Assembly: GCA_023206055.1 (NCBI GenBank)
Contig: CP065366.1
Coordinates: 3,348,001 to 3,412,000, forward strand
DNA length: 64,000 bases
Source of the DNA: Vibrio cyclitrophicus
Lineage (GTDB): Bacteria; Pseudomonadota; Gammaproteobacteria; Enterobacterales; Vibrionaceae
Direction: 5' to 3'
The position numbers and the translations under genes were made by a program. The notes beneath the pieces are model-generated. The model was not told where the DNA came from, did not search any database, and saw only the letters and a program-made list of their open reading frames with translations. Below, piece after piece: positions 1 through 8,388 of the stretch (its first letter is position 1; each line of letters begins with the position of its first letter).

Positions 1-140
1 AACTGAAGTCCAATTTCATCTTCTAGTTTGCGTATTTGACCGCTTAGTGTCGGCTGACTGACAAAGCACGCTTCTGCCGCTTTTCGGAAGTGTTTATGCT
101 CTGCGAGCGCCACCAAGTATTCAAAGTCACGAATGTTCAT
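1..140 (-). CDS. oxyR: OxyR, LysR-family peroxide sensor (5' part only)
   Basis: Only the first 46 codons are inside the window; the gene runs off the left edge. The reverse strand begins MNIRDFEYLVALAEHKHFRK and continues with a LysR-type helix-turn-helix (SQPTLSGQIRKLE). This is the characteristic OxyR N-terminus. OxyR is a cytosolic transcription activator that senses H2O2 through a disulfide and switches on antioxidant genes. It is divergent from the peroxiredoxin-glutaredoxin gene at 363, and the shared spacer carries an OxyR-type operator. The sensing cysteines lie outside the window and could not be checked. Confidence 0.9.
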   Translation of the reverse strand, partial: MNIRDFEYLVALAEHKHFRKAAEACFVSQPTLSGQIRKLEDEIGLQ

Positions 141-213
141 GATCAGTCTCTTACCTCAGGTTTTAATAAGAACAAGGGTTCTAATCGAAACATTTAAAAG
201 AAAAATGCTTTTG

Positions 214-250
214 ATAGAATTTACCTATCAAAACCATAACATCAAACGAT
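214..250. promoter_or_regulatory. OxyR binding site
   Basis: The 37 bp fit the OxyR pattern of four tetranucleotides spaced by 7 bp: ATAG (214-217), CTAT (225-228), ATAA (236-239) and CGAT (247-250). That is 14 of 16 consensus bases of ATAG-N7-CTAT-N7-ATAG-N7-CTAT. The site lies between divergent oxyR and the peroxiredoxin gene, about 113 bp before the latter's ATG, so it probably serves autoregulation and activation together. Confidence 0.75.
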
Positions 251-362
251 TAGAGCTATCAAAGGATTTATCTAATAATGGGCTCAACAAAACGAAACTG
301 AGCAACGAAAAACGTTAAGCTCTAATAGAACAAAATTAAAAATACTATTTAAGGAAATCAAT

Positions 363-1091
363 ATGTTTGCATCTAAAGAAGGTCAATCAATCCCTCAAGT
401 AACATTCCCAACTCGCCAAGGCGATGCATGGGTTAACGTAACGACAGAAGAGCTATTTAAAGACAAGACAGTTATCGTATTCAGCCTACCAGGTGCGTTT
501 ACACCAACATGTTCTTCAAGCCACCTTCCTCGTTACAACGAACTACATTCAGTGTTCAAAGAAAACGGTGTTGATGACATCCTTTGTGTTTCTGTAAACG
601 ACACGTTCGTAATGAACGCATGGAAAGCTGACCAAGAAGCTGAAAAAATTACATTCATCCCAGATGGCAACGGTGACTTCACAGACGGCATGGGTATGCT
701 AGTTGAGAAAAACGACATCGGCTTCGGCAAACGTTCATGGCGCTACAGCATGCTGGTTAAAAACGGCGTGGTAGAAAAAATGTTCATCGAAGAAGACGTA
801 CCAGGCGACCCGTTCAAGGTTTCTGATGCTGATACTATGCTTAACTACCTTGCTCCTGAGCACAAAGAGCAAGAGTCAATCACAGTATTCACTAAGCCAG
901 GCTGTCCTTTCTGTATGAAAGCGAAACAGAACCTAATCGACAAAGGTCTAAACTACGAAGAAGTGGTTCTAGGTAAAGACGCAACAACAGTAAGCCTACG
1001 TGCAATCTCTGGTCGCACAACAGTTCCTCAAGTATTCATCGGTGGCAAACACATCGGTGGTAGCGAAGAACTAGAAACTTTCCTAGGTTAA
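363..1091 (+). CDS. Peroxiredoxin-glutaredoxin hybrid peroxidase
   Basis: This 242-aa fusion reduces H2O2 and organic hydroperoxides and is recycled internally by glutathione. Residues 1-160 are a Prx5-type peroxiredoxin with the peroxidatic Cys50 in PGAFTPTC. Residues about 170-242 are a glutaredoxin with the redox motif CPFC near 181-184 and the TVPQVFIGG glutathione-binding loop. The architecture is known from Haemophilus and Vibrio (PGdx). The ATG follows AAGGAA at a normal distance. Divergent oxyR and the OxyR site at 214-250 make peroxide induction likely. Confidence 0.95.
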   Translation: MFASKEGQSIPQVTFPTRQGDAWVNVTTEELFKDKTVIVFSLPGAFTPTCSSSHLPRYNELHSVFKENGVDDILCVSVNDTFVMNAWKADQEAEKITFIPDGNGDFTDGMGMLVEKNDIGFGKRSWRYSMLVKNGVVEKMFIEEDVPGDPFKVSDADTMLNYLAPEHKEQESITVFTKPGCPFCMKAKQNLIDKGLNYEEVVLGKDATTVSLRAISGRTTVPQVFIGGKHIGGSEELETFLG

Positions 1092-1124
1092 TCACTTAGT
1101 CGCTAATAAACGCTTAGTAATACC

Positions 1125-1152
1125 AGCTAACCCACCCTCTTGTGGGTTAGCT
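1125..1152 (+). terminator. Hairpin after the peroxiredoxin gene
   Basis: An 11-bp stem (AGCTAACCCAC / GTGGGTTAGCT) lies 34 bp after the stop codon. It lacks a strong downstream T tract, so it may be a weak terminator or an mRNA-stabilising hairpin. Confidence 0.55.
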
Positions 1153-1382
1153 ATTCCAAACCACTCTTATCTGAGCTTTGGAAAAAGATGTAGCTTCTGA
1201 CTCGCTAACTTTTAACTAACCTATAGTTAGTAACAAGAAGCAGTTAGTAACAAAAAGCTGAATCACAAGCTAAACCTAATAAAACAGAATCACAAAACTG
1301 ACCCGCAATCCTAACTCTCAAAAAATCACCAGAGTTGGAGGGGTTCGTTCACACTAAATTTAGCCATTGCGAGAAAATTATT

Positions 1383-2849
1383 ATGAAACAAGTCAATGTA
1401 GATGTAGCAGTTATCGGGGGCGGTACGGCAGGTCTAGGTTCTTACCGCGCTGCAAAAGCACACACTGACAGTGTCGTGATGATTGAAGGCGGCCCTTACG
1501 GTACAACCTGTGCTCGTGTTGGTTGTATGCCATCTAAACTGCTTATTGCAGCGGCAGAAAGTGTACATCACATCAAGAAAGCTCCGGCTTTTGGCGTTCA
1601 CCCACAAGGCGACATCGTGATTAATGGCCGTGAAGTGATGGACCGAGTGAAGTTTGAGCGTGACCGTTTTGTTGGTTTTGTTTTAGAAGGTGTTGATGAA
1701 ATTCCAGAGCAAGACAAGATCTCTGGCTACGCAAAATTCTTAGACGACAACACGCTACAAATCGATGACCACACGGTTGTGGCCGCTAAGCGTATTGTTA
1801 TCGCGACAGGTTCGCGTCCTGCATACCCTGCAGTTTGGAATGAACTCGGCGACCGCCTGATCATTAACGATGACGTGTTCAGCTGGGATGATTTACCAGA
1901 GTCGGTTGCGGTATTTGGCCCAGGTGTTATTGGCCTAGAGCTTGGTCAATCACTACACCGCTTGGGTGTGAAAACAAAACTGTTCGGTTTAGGTGGTCAA
2001 GTCGGCCCAGTAACCGACCCAGAGATCATGGCGTACGCAGATAAAGCCTTCAATGAAGAGTTCTACCTAGATGCTGACGTAAAAATCGAAAGCATGAAGC
2101 GTATTACAACGGAATCAGGTGAGGCTCGCGTCGAAATCCAGTTCATCAATAAGCAAGGTGAACTAGAAACCAACATCGTTGAGTACGTACTGGCAGCGAC
2201 AGGCCGTCGTCCAAACACAGACAAACTTGGCCTAGAGAATACCTCTCTTGAGCTTGATGAGCGTGGTGTTCCAATCGCAGACCACTACACGCTACAAACA
2301 TCATTGCCATCAGTATTCATTGCGGGTGATGCCAGCAACCAACTGCCTCTGCTACATGAAGCAGCAGACCAAGCGCGTATTGCGGGTGACAACGCAGGTC
2401 GCTTCCCTGAGATTCGAGCTGGCCTGCGCCGCTCTAAAATCTCTGCGGTATTCTCTGACCCGCAAATCGCGATGGTTGGTGAAACGTACAAAGAGATCAC
2501 CACTCGCTTAGGAACATGTGGTTGTTTCGCAACAGGTGAAGTGTCTTTCGAGAACCAAGGTCGTTCACGAGTGATGCTACGCAACAAAGGTATTCTGCAC
2601 GTTTACGGCGAGCAAGGTACAGGTCGTTTCCTTGGTGCTGAAATGATGGGACCAAACGCAGAACACTTGGCTCACTTACTCGCATGGGCACACCAGAAAA
2701 AGATGACAGTTTCTGAAATGCTAGATATGCCGTTCTATCACCCAGTAATCGAAGAGGGTGTACGAACAGCGCTACGTGACTTGAATGCGAAACTGCACCT
2801 AGGTCCAGAGATGGTGAAACACTGTCTAGATTGCGGCCCTGGCTGTTAA
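1383..2849 (+). CDS. Dihydrolipoyl dehydrogenase-family flavoprotein
   Basis: This 488-aa class I pyridine nucleotide-disulfide oxidoreductase has an N-terminal FAD Rossmann motif (VIGGGTAGLGS), a redox pair Cys43/Cys48 in CARVGC, a second Rossmann motif (VFGPGVIGLELG) and the C-terminal dimer-interface base HPVIEEG. It is not the pyruvate dehydrogenase E3: no aceEF is nearby, and it ends in a cysteine-rich tail (HCLDCGPGC), as in mercuric-reductase-like relatives. The substrate is unknown; its position beside the peroxidase fusion suggests a thiol or redox role (inference). The ATG at 1383 was chosen because family homology begins there. A TTG at 1335 would add 16 residues. Confidence 0.85.
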   Translation: MKQVNVDVAVIGGGTAGLGSYRAAKAHTDSVVMIEGGPYGTTCARVGCMPSKLLIAAAESVHHIKKAPAFGVHPQGDIVINGREVMDRVKFERDRFVGFVLEGVDEIPEQDKISGYAKFLDDNTLQIDDHTVVAAKRIVIATGSRPAYPAVWNELGDRLIINDDVFSWDDLPESVAVFGPGVIGLELGQSLHRLGVKTKLFGLGGQVGPVTDPEIMAYADKAFNEEFYLDADVKIESMKRITTESGEARVEIQFINKQGELETNIVEYVLAATGRRPNTDKLGLENTSLELDERGVPIADHYTLQTSLPSVFIAGDASNQLPLLHEAADQARIAGDNAGRFPEIRAGLRRSKISAVFSDPQIAMVGETYKEITTRLGTCGCFATGEVSFENQGRSRVMLRNKGILHVYGEQGTGRFLGAEMMGPNAEHLAHLLAWAHQKKMTVSEMLDMPFYHPVIEEGVRTALRDLNAKLHLGPEMVKHCLDCGPGC

Positions 2850-2902
2850 TCTCAGGCCATAGAGACAGGTAGCCGTTTGCTCCTTAACAGAGACTAGATA
2901 CT

Positions 2903-2931
2903 AAAAAGGAAAGCCATTGGCTTTCCTTTTT
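2903..2931 (+). terminator. Rho-independent terminator
   Basis: The stem AAAAAGGAAAGCC / GGCTTTCCTTTTT with a 3-nt loop and flanking A and T runs ends the disulfide reductase transcript. Confidence 0.85.
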
Positions 2932-2953
2932 GTTTTGGCAACGAGCAAACTAT

Positions 2954-2994
2954 AGATTCCCGATTACGCTCCTTCGTCGCTTTCGGGAATGACG
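2954..2994 (-). repeat. Dispersed Vibrio intergenic repeat, copy 1 (inverted)
   Basis: About 41 bp beginning, on the reverse strand, CGTCATTCCCGAA and ending GGGAATCT. It is an inverted, diverged partner of 3031-3068. Similar short CGTCATTCC...GGAATCT elements are scattered in Splendidus-clade genomes (from memory). There is no coding potential. Confidence 0.5.
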
Positions 2995-3030
2995 ATAATT
3001 ATCAAAATATGATAAGACCGAAATCCTCTA

Positions 3031-3068
3031 CGTCATTCCAGAACTGAGGAACGAAGTATCTGGAATCT
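3031..3068 (+). repeat. Dispersed Vibrio intergenic repeat, copy 2
   Basis: About 38 bp running from CGTCATTCCAGAA to CTGGAATCT. It matches 2954-2994 in inverted orientation, so the pair could fold into a long hairpin between the convergent disulfide reductase and RidA-like genes. Confidence 0.5.
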
Positions 3069-3103
3069 CTTGAAGCCATTACCTGTCGCTAAATACTTAG
3101 CAA

Positions 3104-3451
3104 TTACTTCTCAGCAGCAATAACAGAGATCTCAACCAGTAGCGCTTCACGAGCCATGTCGCCAGTTACACATGCGCGAGCTGGAGCATGACCTTCTGGA
3201 ACCCATGCATCCCATACTGCGTTCATTTCTTGGAAGTCTTTCATGTCTTTCAAGTAAATCGTTGCTGACAGCATGTGCTCTTTGTCGCTGCCTGCTTGCT
3301 CAAGTAGCGCTTCTACTTTATCTAGCATCGTCTGTGTTTGCTCAGTGATGTCTTTGGTTGCATCAGCACAAACTTGGCCACATAGGTAGATAGTGCCGTT
3401 GTGTTTCACAATACGGCTCATGCGTTGTTTGGTGTCTTGGCGCTCAATCAT
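3104..3451 (-). CDS. RidA/YjgF-family protein (YoaB-like)
   Basis: This 115-aa protein matches the RidA fold: the GTIYLCGQV strand, LEQAGSDKEHMLSATIYL, and the signature AWVPEGHAPARACV, whose Arg binds the carboxylate of imine intermediates. Family members hydrolyse reactive enamines or imines made by PLP enzymes. The start MIERQDTKQRMSRIV resembles YoaB and is preceded by a purine-rich AGAGAGAAAG. An internal ATG (MSRIV) is possible. The exact substrate is unknown. Confidence 0.85.
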   Translation of the reverse strand: MIERQDTKQRMSRIVKHNGTIYLCGQVCADATKDITEQTQTMLDKVEALLEQAGSDKEHMLSATIYLKDMKDFQEMNAVWDAWVPEGHAPARACVTGDMAREALLVEISVIAAEK

Positions 3452-3538
3452 CGACTTTCTCTCTCTGTGTCACCGTGATCCAATATCTTGTGACGTGTTA
3501 TTATCAGGGCAACAAGCATAACGCGAATCAAACCCAAG

Positions 3539-3787
3539 ATGACATGCATTCATTGCAATAAAAGTGAAAAAATCCGTAACAAACTCGGTCGCTGCCAGCG
3601 TTGCATGAATCAGCTGATGGTGTTGTCGATTTTGAGTTGGGGAGTATGGTGGCTATTTTTCAGAGAAGATCCAAAAACCATCAATGCCATCGCTTTGATG
3701 ATGGCCGCTTTCGCGTTCAGTGGTTTGTTGTCGCTGCATTGGTTCATGAAGTTTTTGGTTCTGCCTTTAAGGAACAAAAAGCATTAA
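3539..3787 (+). CDS. DUF3624-like small membrane protein
   Basis: This 82-aa protein has two CxxC pairs (CIHC and CQRC) in its first 25 residues, probably a zinc ribbon. Two hydrophobic segments follow, at about 27-43 and 48-75. It resembles the small Vibrio family DUF3624. The function is unknown. It is divergent from the RidA-like gene and convergent with argHA. Confidence 0.7.
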   Translation: MTCIHCNKSEKIRNKLGRCQRCMNQLMVLSILSWGVWWLFFREDPKTINAIALMMAAFAFSGLLSLHWFMKFLVLPLRNKKH

Positions 3788-3890
3788 TAACGAGATTGGT
3801 TGGATAGGCGATAACGGTTAGGTGCTTGATTCAATACACAAAGAATTAATCTCAATTCGAGTTATCATCACTTCTCAAACAACAGATAGA

Positions 3891-3924
3891 AAAAAGCCCC
3901 AGAACCAATCGATTCTAGGGCTTT
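3891..3924. terminator. Bidirectional terminator
   Basis: The stem AAAGCCCCAGAA / TTCTAGGGCTTT with flanking A and T runs lies between the DUF3624-like gene and argHA, which converge. Confidence 0.75.
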
Positions 3925-3988
3925 CTTAGAAAATTCTAAGAAAAAGCAGTGGTACTTTAATAGACCGGGCTTTTCTTAATTTGTTCCC

Positions 3989-4019
3989 AAAAAAAGATCA
4001 GATTTTTGATCTTTTTTTT
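3989..4019 (-). terminator. Terminator of argHA
   Basis: The stem AAAAAAGATCA / TGATCTTTTTT lies just after the argHA stop (reverse strand) with a T run on that strand. Confidence 0.8.
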
Positions 4020-4040
4020 AGGGACTATAAAATCAATGCC

Positions 4041-5915
4041 TTATGCAACATTCACCTTAGCGATAATCTGCTCGACCAAGTTCACTTCCAAGGCCACTTC
4101 ATCACACGCATGTTGACGAGGGCACTGGTCGCAATCTTTCAGTACCTTCTCAGGTAGCAGGGATTTCGATGTTGGTAAGAAGTCATGCTTCATAAAGAAC
4201 TCAGGTGTACGAGTCAGTACAAATACCTTCTTGATAGCCATTTGGCGCGCTTTCTCAACCAAGTGCTGAACAATCGCCGTCCCCTGCCCTTGACCTTGCC
4301 AACCTGCTTCAACGCCCAGTGAACGTATTTCCGCTAAGCCAGAGTCATACACATAGAGCGATGCACAACCTGTCACCTCACCATGATGCTCTGCGACCGC
4401 AAACGACCCTATATCACGCACCAGTTCATTACGAGAACGAGGTAGGTTTTCACCCATGTTCGCCCAGTAAGCGACCATGCCTTCCAACGCTTCAATATCA
4501 GTCAGACGAGCAGGACGAACCTTGACGATGGAAGTGTCACGCTGTGATAAACGTTTCTCAGCTTGGTCAACCGCGTAAGCCACTTGCTGTGGAGATACAC
4601 CGCCTAGCGCGCTACGTTTTTCAAGACACGATTCAATGGTCAGGATGTCATACACATCCTCTTCAATCACCTCAGAGAACTCTTTCATCTCTGCGATGGT
4701 TAATTCTTCTAATGCACAGCCTTTAGCAATCGCCGCCACTACCGTCACACCAACAATGTGGTGAGCTTCACGGAAAGGAATACCTTTCGCTACTAAGTAA
4801 TCAGCCAGCTCTGTTGAGTTCGCGTAGCCTTGTTTCGCTGCTTCAAGTGTACGTTCGCCGTTCACTTTAATGCCGTCAAAACAGAGCGCTGCCATTTCCA
4901 TACAATCATTCCAAGTATCTAAAGCGTCGAATAGACCTTCTTTATCTTCTTGCATGTCTTTGTTGTACGCCAAAGGCAGAGCTTTTACTGTCATCATCAT
5001 CGCAGCTAACGAACCGTATACACGGCCCGTTTTGCCACGGATAAGTTCTAGCGCATCAGGGTTTTTCTTTTGTGGCATCAGAGATGAACCTGACGTCACG
5101 GTATCCGCTAACTCGATGAAGTTTGATTCACCTGAGTTGTAGAAAATCATATCTTCTGCAAGACGCGAAAGGTGAAGCATAGAAATAGAAGCGATCGACA
5201 TCAGCTCCATCACATGGTCACGGTCAGAGACTGAATCTAGAGAGTTGCGCGTTGCACGACGGAAACCTAAGTTGTGAGCTAACTCTTCACGGTCCATCGG
5301 GTAAGCTGTTCCTGCCAGGGCACCAGAACCCAGCGGACATGTATCTAGACGCTTAATCGCATCATTCAAACGAGAATAATCACGCTCAAGCATTTCAACG
5401 TAAGCCAAGCACCAGTGAGCAAAAGTTACCGGCTGAGCACGTTGTAAGTGAGTGTAGCCAGGAAGCACGGTTTCTTGATGCTGAGAAGCAACATTCACCA
5501 TTTGGCTTTGCAGACGATCAAGCGCTAACAGCAGTTGATTACCTTGCTGACGACACCAAAGCTTAAGGTCAGTCGCTACTTGGTCATTACGAGAACGGCC
5601 AGTATGAAGTTTTTTGCCCAAATCACCGACTTTGCCGATAAGTTGTTGCTCAACCCAGCTGTGAATATCTTCTGCATCAGAACGTAAGATCTGTTCAGGA
5701 TCTTCCATCACTTCGAGTTTTAGCTCGTTCAGTGCAAGCTCTAGTCTTTGCTGCTCTTCTTCTGTTAGAACATTGACCGACTGTAGAGCTTTTGACCAGG
5801 CAATAGAGCCCACAATGTCTTGCTCAGCCAATCGGTAATCAAAACGAAGAGAATCGTTAAAATCTTTGAACCGCGTGTCTGCTGCTTGGGTAAATCTACC
5901 GCCCCATAATGCCAT
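4041..5915 (-). CDS. argH: ArgHA: argininosuccinate lyase fused to N-acetylglutamate synthase
   Basis: This 624-aa bifunctional protein covers the last and first steps of arginine synthesis. Residues 1-460 are argininosuccinate lyase, with HTGRSRNDQ and the fumarase-family signature GSSLMPQKKNPD. Residues about 465-600 are a GNAT acetyltransferase with the acetyl-CoA motif GWQGQGQGTAI, which acts as a short N-acetylglutamate synthase. The tail has CDQCPRQHAC, a possible metal site. The same fusion is known from Vibrio and Moritella; a plain ArgH is about 460 aa. It is last in the argCBGH series, separated from argG by 347 bp, so it may have its own promoter. Confidence 0.95.
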   Translation of the reverse strand: MALWGGRFTQAADTRFKDFNDSLRFDYRLAEQDIVGSIAWSKALQSVNVLTEEEQQRLELALNELKLEVMEDPEQILRSDAEDIHSWVEQQLIGKVGDLGKKLHTGRSRNDQVATDLKLWCRQQGNQLLLALDRLQSQMVNVASQHQETVLPGYTHLQRAQPVTFAHWCLAYVEMLERDYSRLNDAIKRLDTCPLGSGALAGTAYPMDREELAHNLGFRRATRNSLDSVSDRDHVMELMSIASISMLHLSRLAEDMIFYNSGESNFIELADTVTSGSSLMPQKKNPDALELIRGKTGRVYGSLAAMMMTVKALPLAYNKDMQEDKEGLFDALDTWNDCMEMAALCFDGIKVNGERTLEAAKQGYANSTELADYLVAKGIPFREAHHIVGVTVVAAIAKGCALEELTIAEMKEFSEVIEEDVYDILTIESCLEKRSALGGVSPQQVAYAVDQAEKRLSQRDTSIVKVRPARLTDIEALEGMVAYWANMGENLPRSRNELVRDIGSFAVAEHHGEVTGCASLYVYDSGLAEIRSLGVEAGWQGQGQGTAIVQHLVEKARQMAIKKVFVLTRTPEFFMKHDFLPTSKSLLPEKVLKDCDQCPRQHACDEVALEVNLVEQIIAKVNVA

Positions 5916-6262
5916 TGTGTATCTCCTAATTGCACAGTGCTCACTGTTTTTGCAAATGATAATTCTGATTAAGATTCAGTATTTTTCTGATGGTTTAAAC
6001 TTACGGCAATTCAAAATGAAAATAAAGTATTAATTCATTATTTTCACATATTTATTCACCAAAAGATCATTCCATTGATTATTTTCAGCGTGGAGCGCGA
6101 ATTATATGCCATTCAATGGTAAAAGCTGAAGCTGATTTATTAAGCGAATAGAAAACAAAAAGCCCATTCACTGTTTAGTAGTAAATGGGCTTTGCATAAT
6201 AATGTCGGTTTACTGGCCTTTAACCTTTCGCTAAAGGCTAGCCCGCTAACTCATTGTTAGGA
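5916..6262. other. argHA-argG intergenic region
   Basis: This AT-rich spacer contains the argG terminator on its argG side and presumably the argHA promoter. Several TGAATwww-like and ATTCA-like half sites occur around 6020-6060, but I could not assign a convincing ArgR box. No gene is visible. Confidence 0.5.
6157..6193 (-). terminator. Terminator of argG
   Basis: The stem AAAGCCCATT / AATGGGCTTT with a 14-nt loop lies 70 bp past the argG stop, with a T run on the reverse strand. Confidence 0.75.
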
Positions 6263-7474
6263 TTACTTTTGGCTATTCAAAGCACGGATACGGCTTGATA
6301 GCGAGTAAAGACGGATGAAGCCTTCAGCGTGGCTTTGGTCGTAAACTTCATCTTCACCAAAAGTAGCAAACTCTTCTGAGTATAGGCTGTTGTCAGAACG
6401 CTTCTGAGTCACCGTTGCATGGCCTTTGTAAAGTTTGATAACCACTTCACCATTCACGTCTTGTGCTAGCTCTTCTGTCGCGGCAAGGATTGACTTACAT
6501 AGCGGAGTGAACCAACGACCATCGTATACAAGGTGAGAAGCCTTAACACCTAGTTCTTCACGGAATTCGAATGCCGCTTTATCAAGAACCAGTTGCTCTA
6601 CTGCACGCAGTGCTTCCATCATGATCGTGCCACCCGGAGTTTCGTAACAACCACGAGACTTCATGCCAACAAGACGGTTTTCTACGATATCGATACGACC
6701 AACACCGTGCTTAGCACCCTTCTCGTTTAGGTAAACCAGTGCGTTGTATGGCGTCATTGTTTCGCCATCAACCGCAACCACTTCGCCTTTTTCAACTTTA
6801 AGCGTAACAGTTTCAGATTCGTTTGGCGCTTGCTCTGGGTCTACAGTCCAAGCCCAGCAATCTTCATCTGGTGCGTTCCATGTATTTTCTAGAACGCCAC
6901 CTTCTGTAGAGATGTGCCATGCGTTTGCATCACGCGAGTAAATCTTAGTAAGAGAAGCGGTACAAGGGATGTTACGCTCTGCTAGGTAGTCTAGACACTC
7001 TTCACGGCTCACTAGATCCCACTCACGCCAAGGTGCAATTACGTGTAGATCCGGTGCTAGTGCAGCAAATGCGCCTTCAAAACGAACTTGGTCATTACCC
7101 TTACCTGTACAGCCGTGGCATAACGCGTCCGCACCGACTTTACGTGCAACTTCAACCTGAGCTTTCGCAATGATTGGACGAGCCATTGAAGTACCTAGTA
7201 GGTATTTACCTTCGTAGTAAGCGCCTGTTTTTAGAGTCGGGTAGATGTAATCTGCCACCATCTCTTCTTTCAGGTCAGCGATGTAACACTCAGAAGCACC
7301 AGACGCTTTTGCTTTCTCTTCAATACCAATCAGCTCTTCATCGCCTTGGCCTACATCAGCAACAAATGCGATAACTTCGCAGTCATAGTTCTCTTTCAAC
7401 CATGGAATGATTACTGATGTGTCTAGACCGCCAGAGTAGGCTACTACAACTTTCTTTACGTTAACTTTGCTCAT
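6263..7474 (-). CDS. argG: Argininosuccinate synthase
   Basis: This 403-aa protein ligates citrulline and aspartate with ATP, in the cytosol. The N-terminal PP-loop VVAYSGGLDTSV, the CHGCTGKGNDQVRFE citrulline/aspartate-binding block and MKSRGCYETPGG are all present, and the length is normal for the short ArgG type. The start at 7474 (MSKVNVKK) is fixed by AGGAGAAAG just upstream. A longer reading from 7531 lacks support. The gene lies 113 bp after argB in the argCBGH series. Confidence 0.97.
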   Translation of the reverse strand: MSKVNVKKVVVAYSGGLDTSVIIPWLKENYDCEVIAFVADVGQGDEELIGIEEKAKASGASECYIADLKEEMVADYIYPTLKTGAYYEGKYLLGTSMARPIIAKAQVEVARKVGADALCHGCTGKGNDQVRFEGAFAALAPDLHVIAPWREWDLVSREECLDYLAERNIPCTASLTKIYSRDANAWHISTEGGVLENTWNAPDEDCWAWTVDPEQAPNESETVTLKVEKGEVVAVDGETMTPYNALVYLNEKGAKHGVGRIDIVENRLVGMKSRGCYETPGGTIMMEALRAVEQLVLDKAAFEFREELGVKASHLVYDGRWFTPLCKSILAATEELAQDVNGEVVIKLYKGHATVTQKRSDNSLYSEEFATFGEDEVYDQSHAEGFIRLYSLSSRIRALNSQK

Positions 7475-7587
7475 TTTCTTTCTCCTAATTTCCATACTGC
7501 ACATGGCGGTCAGCGTTGGAAATGACTTCATAATTATATGTTTATTTAGTTTGTCTAAATTCTTTAAGTAGTGACCCGCTGTGAGAC

Positions 7588-8376
7588 CTACTGAGGTAAA
7601 AACTGTGTTCCGATGCTCTTACCTGAAAAAAGTTGTGTCAGTTTGTCTGGGTATCGCCAAGTGGCGACTTCGATTGGTCGTCCGAGGTCGTTAGCAGCTT
7701 CTAGTGCGGCTTTAACCTTAACGATCATGCCGTCAGTAATGACTTTTCCTGTGATGAGGTCATCGGCTTGTTGTTGATTGAGGCTTGGAATCAGATGACC
7801 TTTACCATCCAACACACCACTTACATCAGAAAGCAGTACCAGTTCAGCATCAAGTGCGCCTGCAACGGCAACCGCGGCTTGATCGGCATTAACGTTCATC
7901 AGTTGGCCTTGATCAGTCAGACCAATAGAACTAATGATTGGCAGTGCGCCAGCATCAAGAATCGCTTGCAGGACGGTTGAGTCGCCCGGCTCAGCTTTAC
8001 CTACTGCACCCAACTCAGGATTCAGCTCGCTGACTTTGCATAAACCACCATCTGCTAGGCTCAAACCAACGGCATTGATACCGTCTTTAATCGCCTGACC
8101 TTGAAGTAATTTATTCGCCGTACCCGCTAGTGCACCAGCGATCACAGGGATCTGATCATAAGGAGTAACACGTAGCCCTTCTTTCTTAACGGTTTCGAGG
8201 TTTAAATTCTTCATCAAGTCATCAACAAGGTAGCCGCCACCGTGCACAATCACGATTGGTCGTTGTGCCTGTTGTTGGTAAGCAGAAATAGCACCAAATA
8301 ACTTGCTAAGTGTTTCACCACAAGATAGCGCAGCGCCACCTAACTTTATGATTAATGGTTGATTATTCAGGCTCAT
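7588..8376 (-). CDS. argB: Acetylglutamate kinase
   Basis: This 262-aa amino-acid kinase phosphorylates N-acetylglutamate in the second arginine step. It has KLGGAALS, the glycine-rich HGGGYLVDD, NVNADQAAVAVA and DGMIVKVKAALEA, the usual substrate and ATP loops. The length matches E. coli ArgB (258). It lies 12 bp after argC, so the two are co-transcribed. Confidence 0.97.
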   Translation of the reverse strand: MSLNNQPLIIKLGGAALSCGETLSKLFGAISAYQQQAQRPIVIVHGGGYLVDDLMKNLNLETVKKEGLRVTPYDQIPVIAGALAGTANKLLQGQAIKDGINAVGLSLADGGLCKVSELNPELGAVGKAEPGDSTVLQAILDAGALPIISSIGLTDQGQLMNVNADQAAVAVAGALDAELVLLSDVSGVLDGKGHLIPSLNQQQADDLITGKVITDGMIVKVKAALEAANDLGRPIEVATWRYPDKLTQLFSGKSIGTQFLPQ

Positions 8377-8388
8377 ATCTAGATTCCT

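Noticed and set aside
133..318. 61-aa ORF in the oxyR-peroxiredoxin spacer
   Set aside because: It covers the promoter and OxyR operator, has no ribosome site and no family resemblance.
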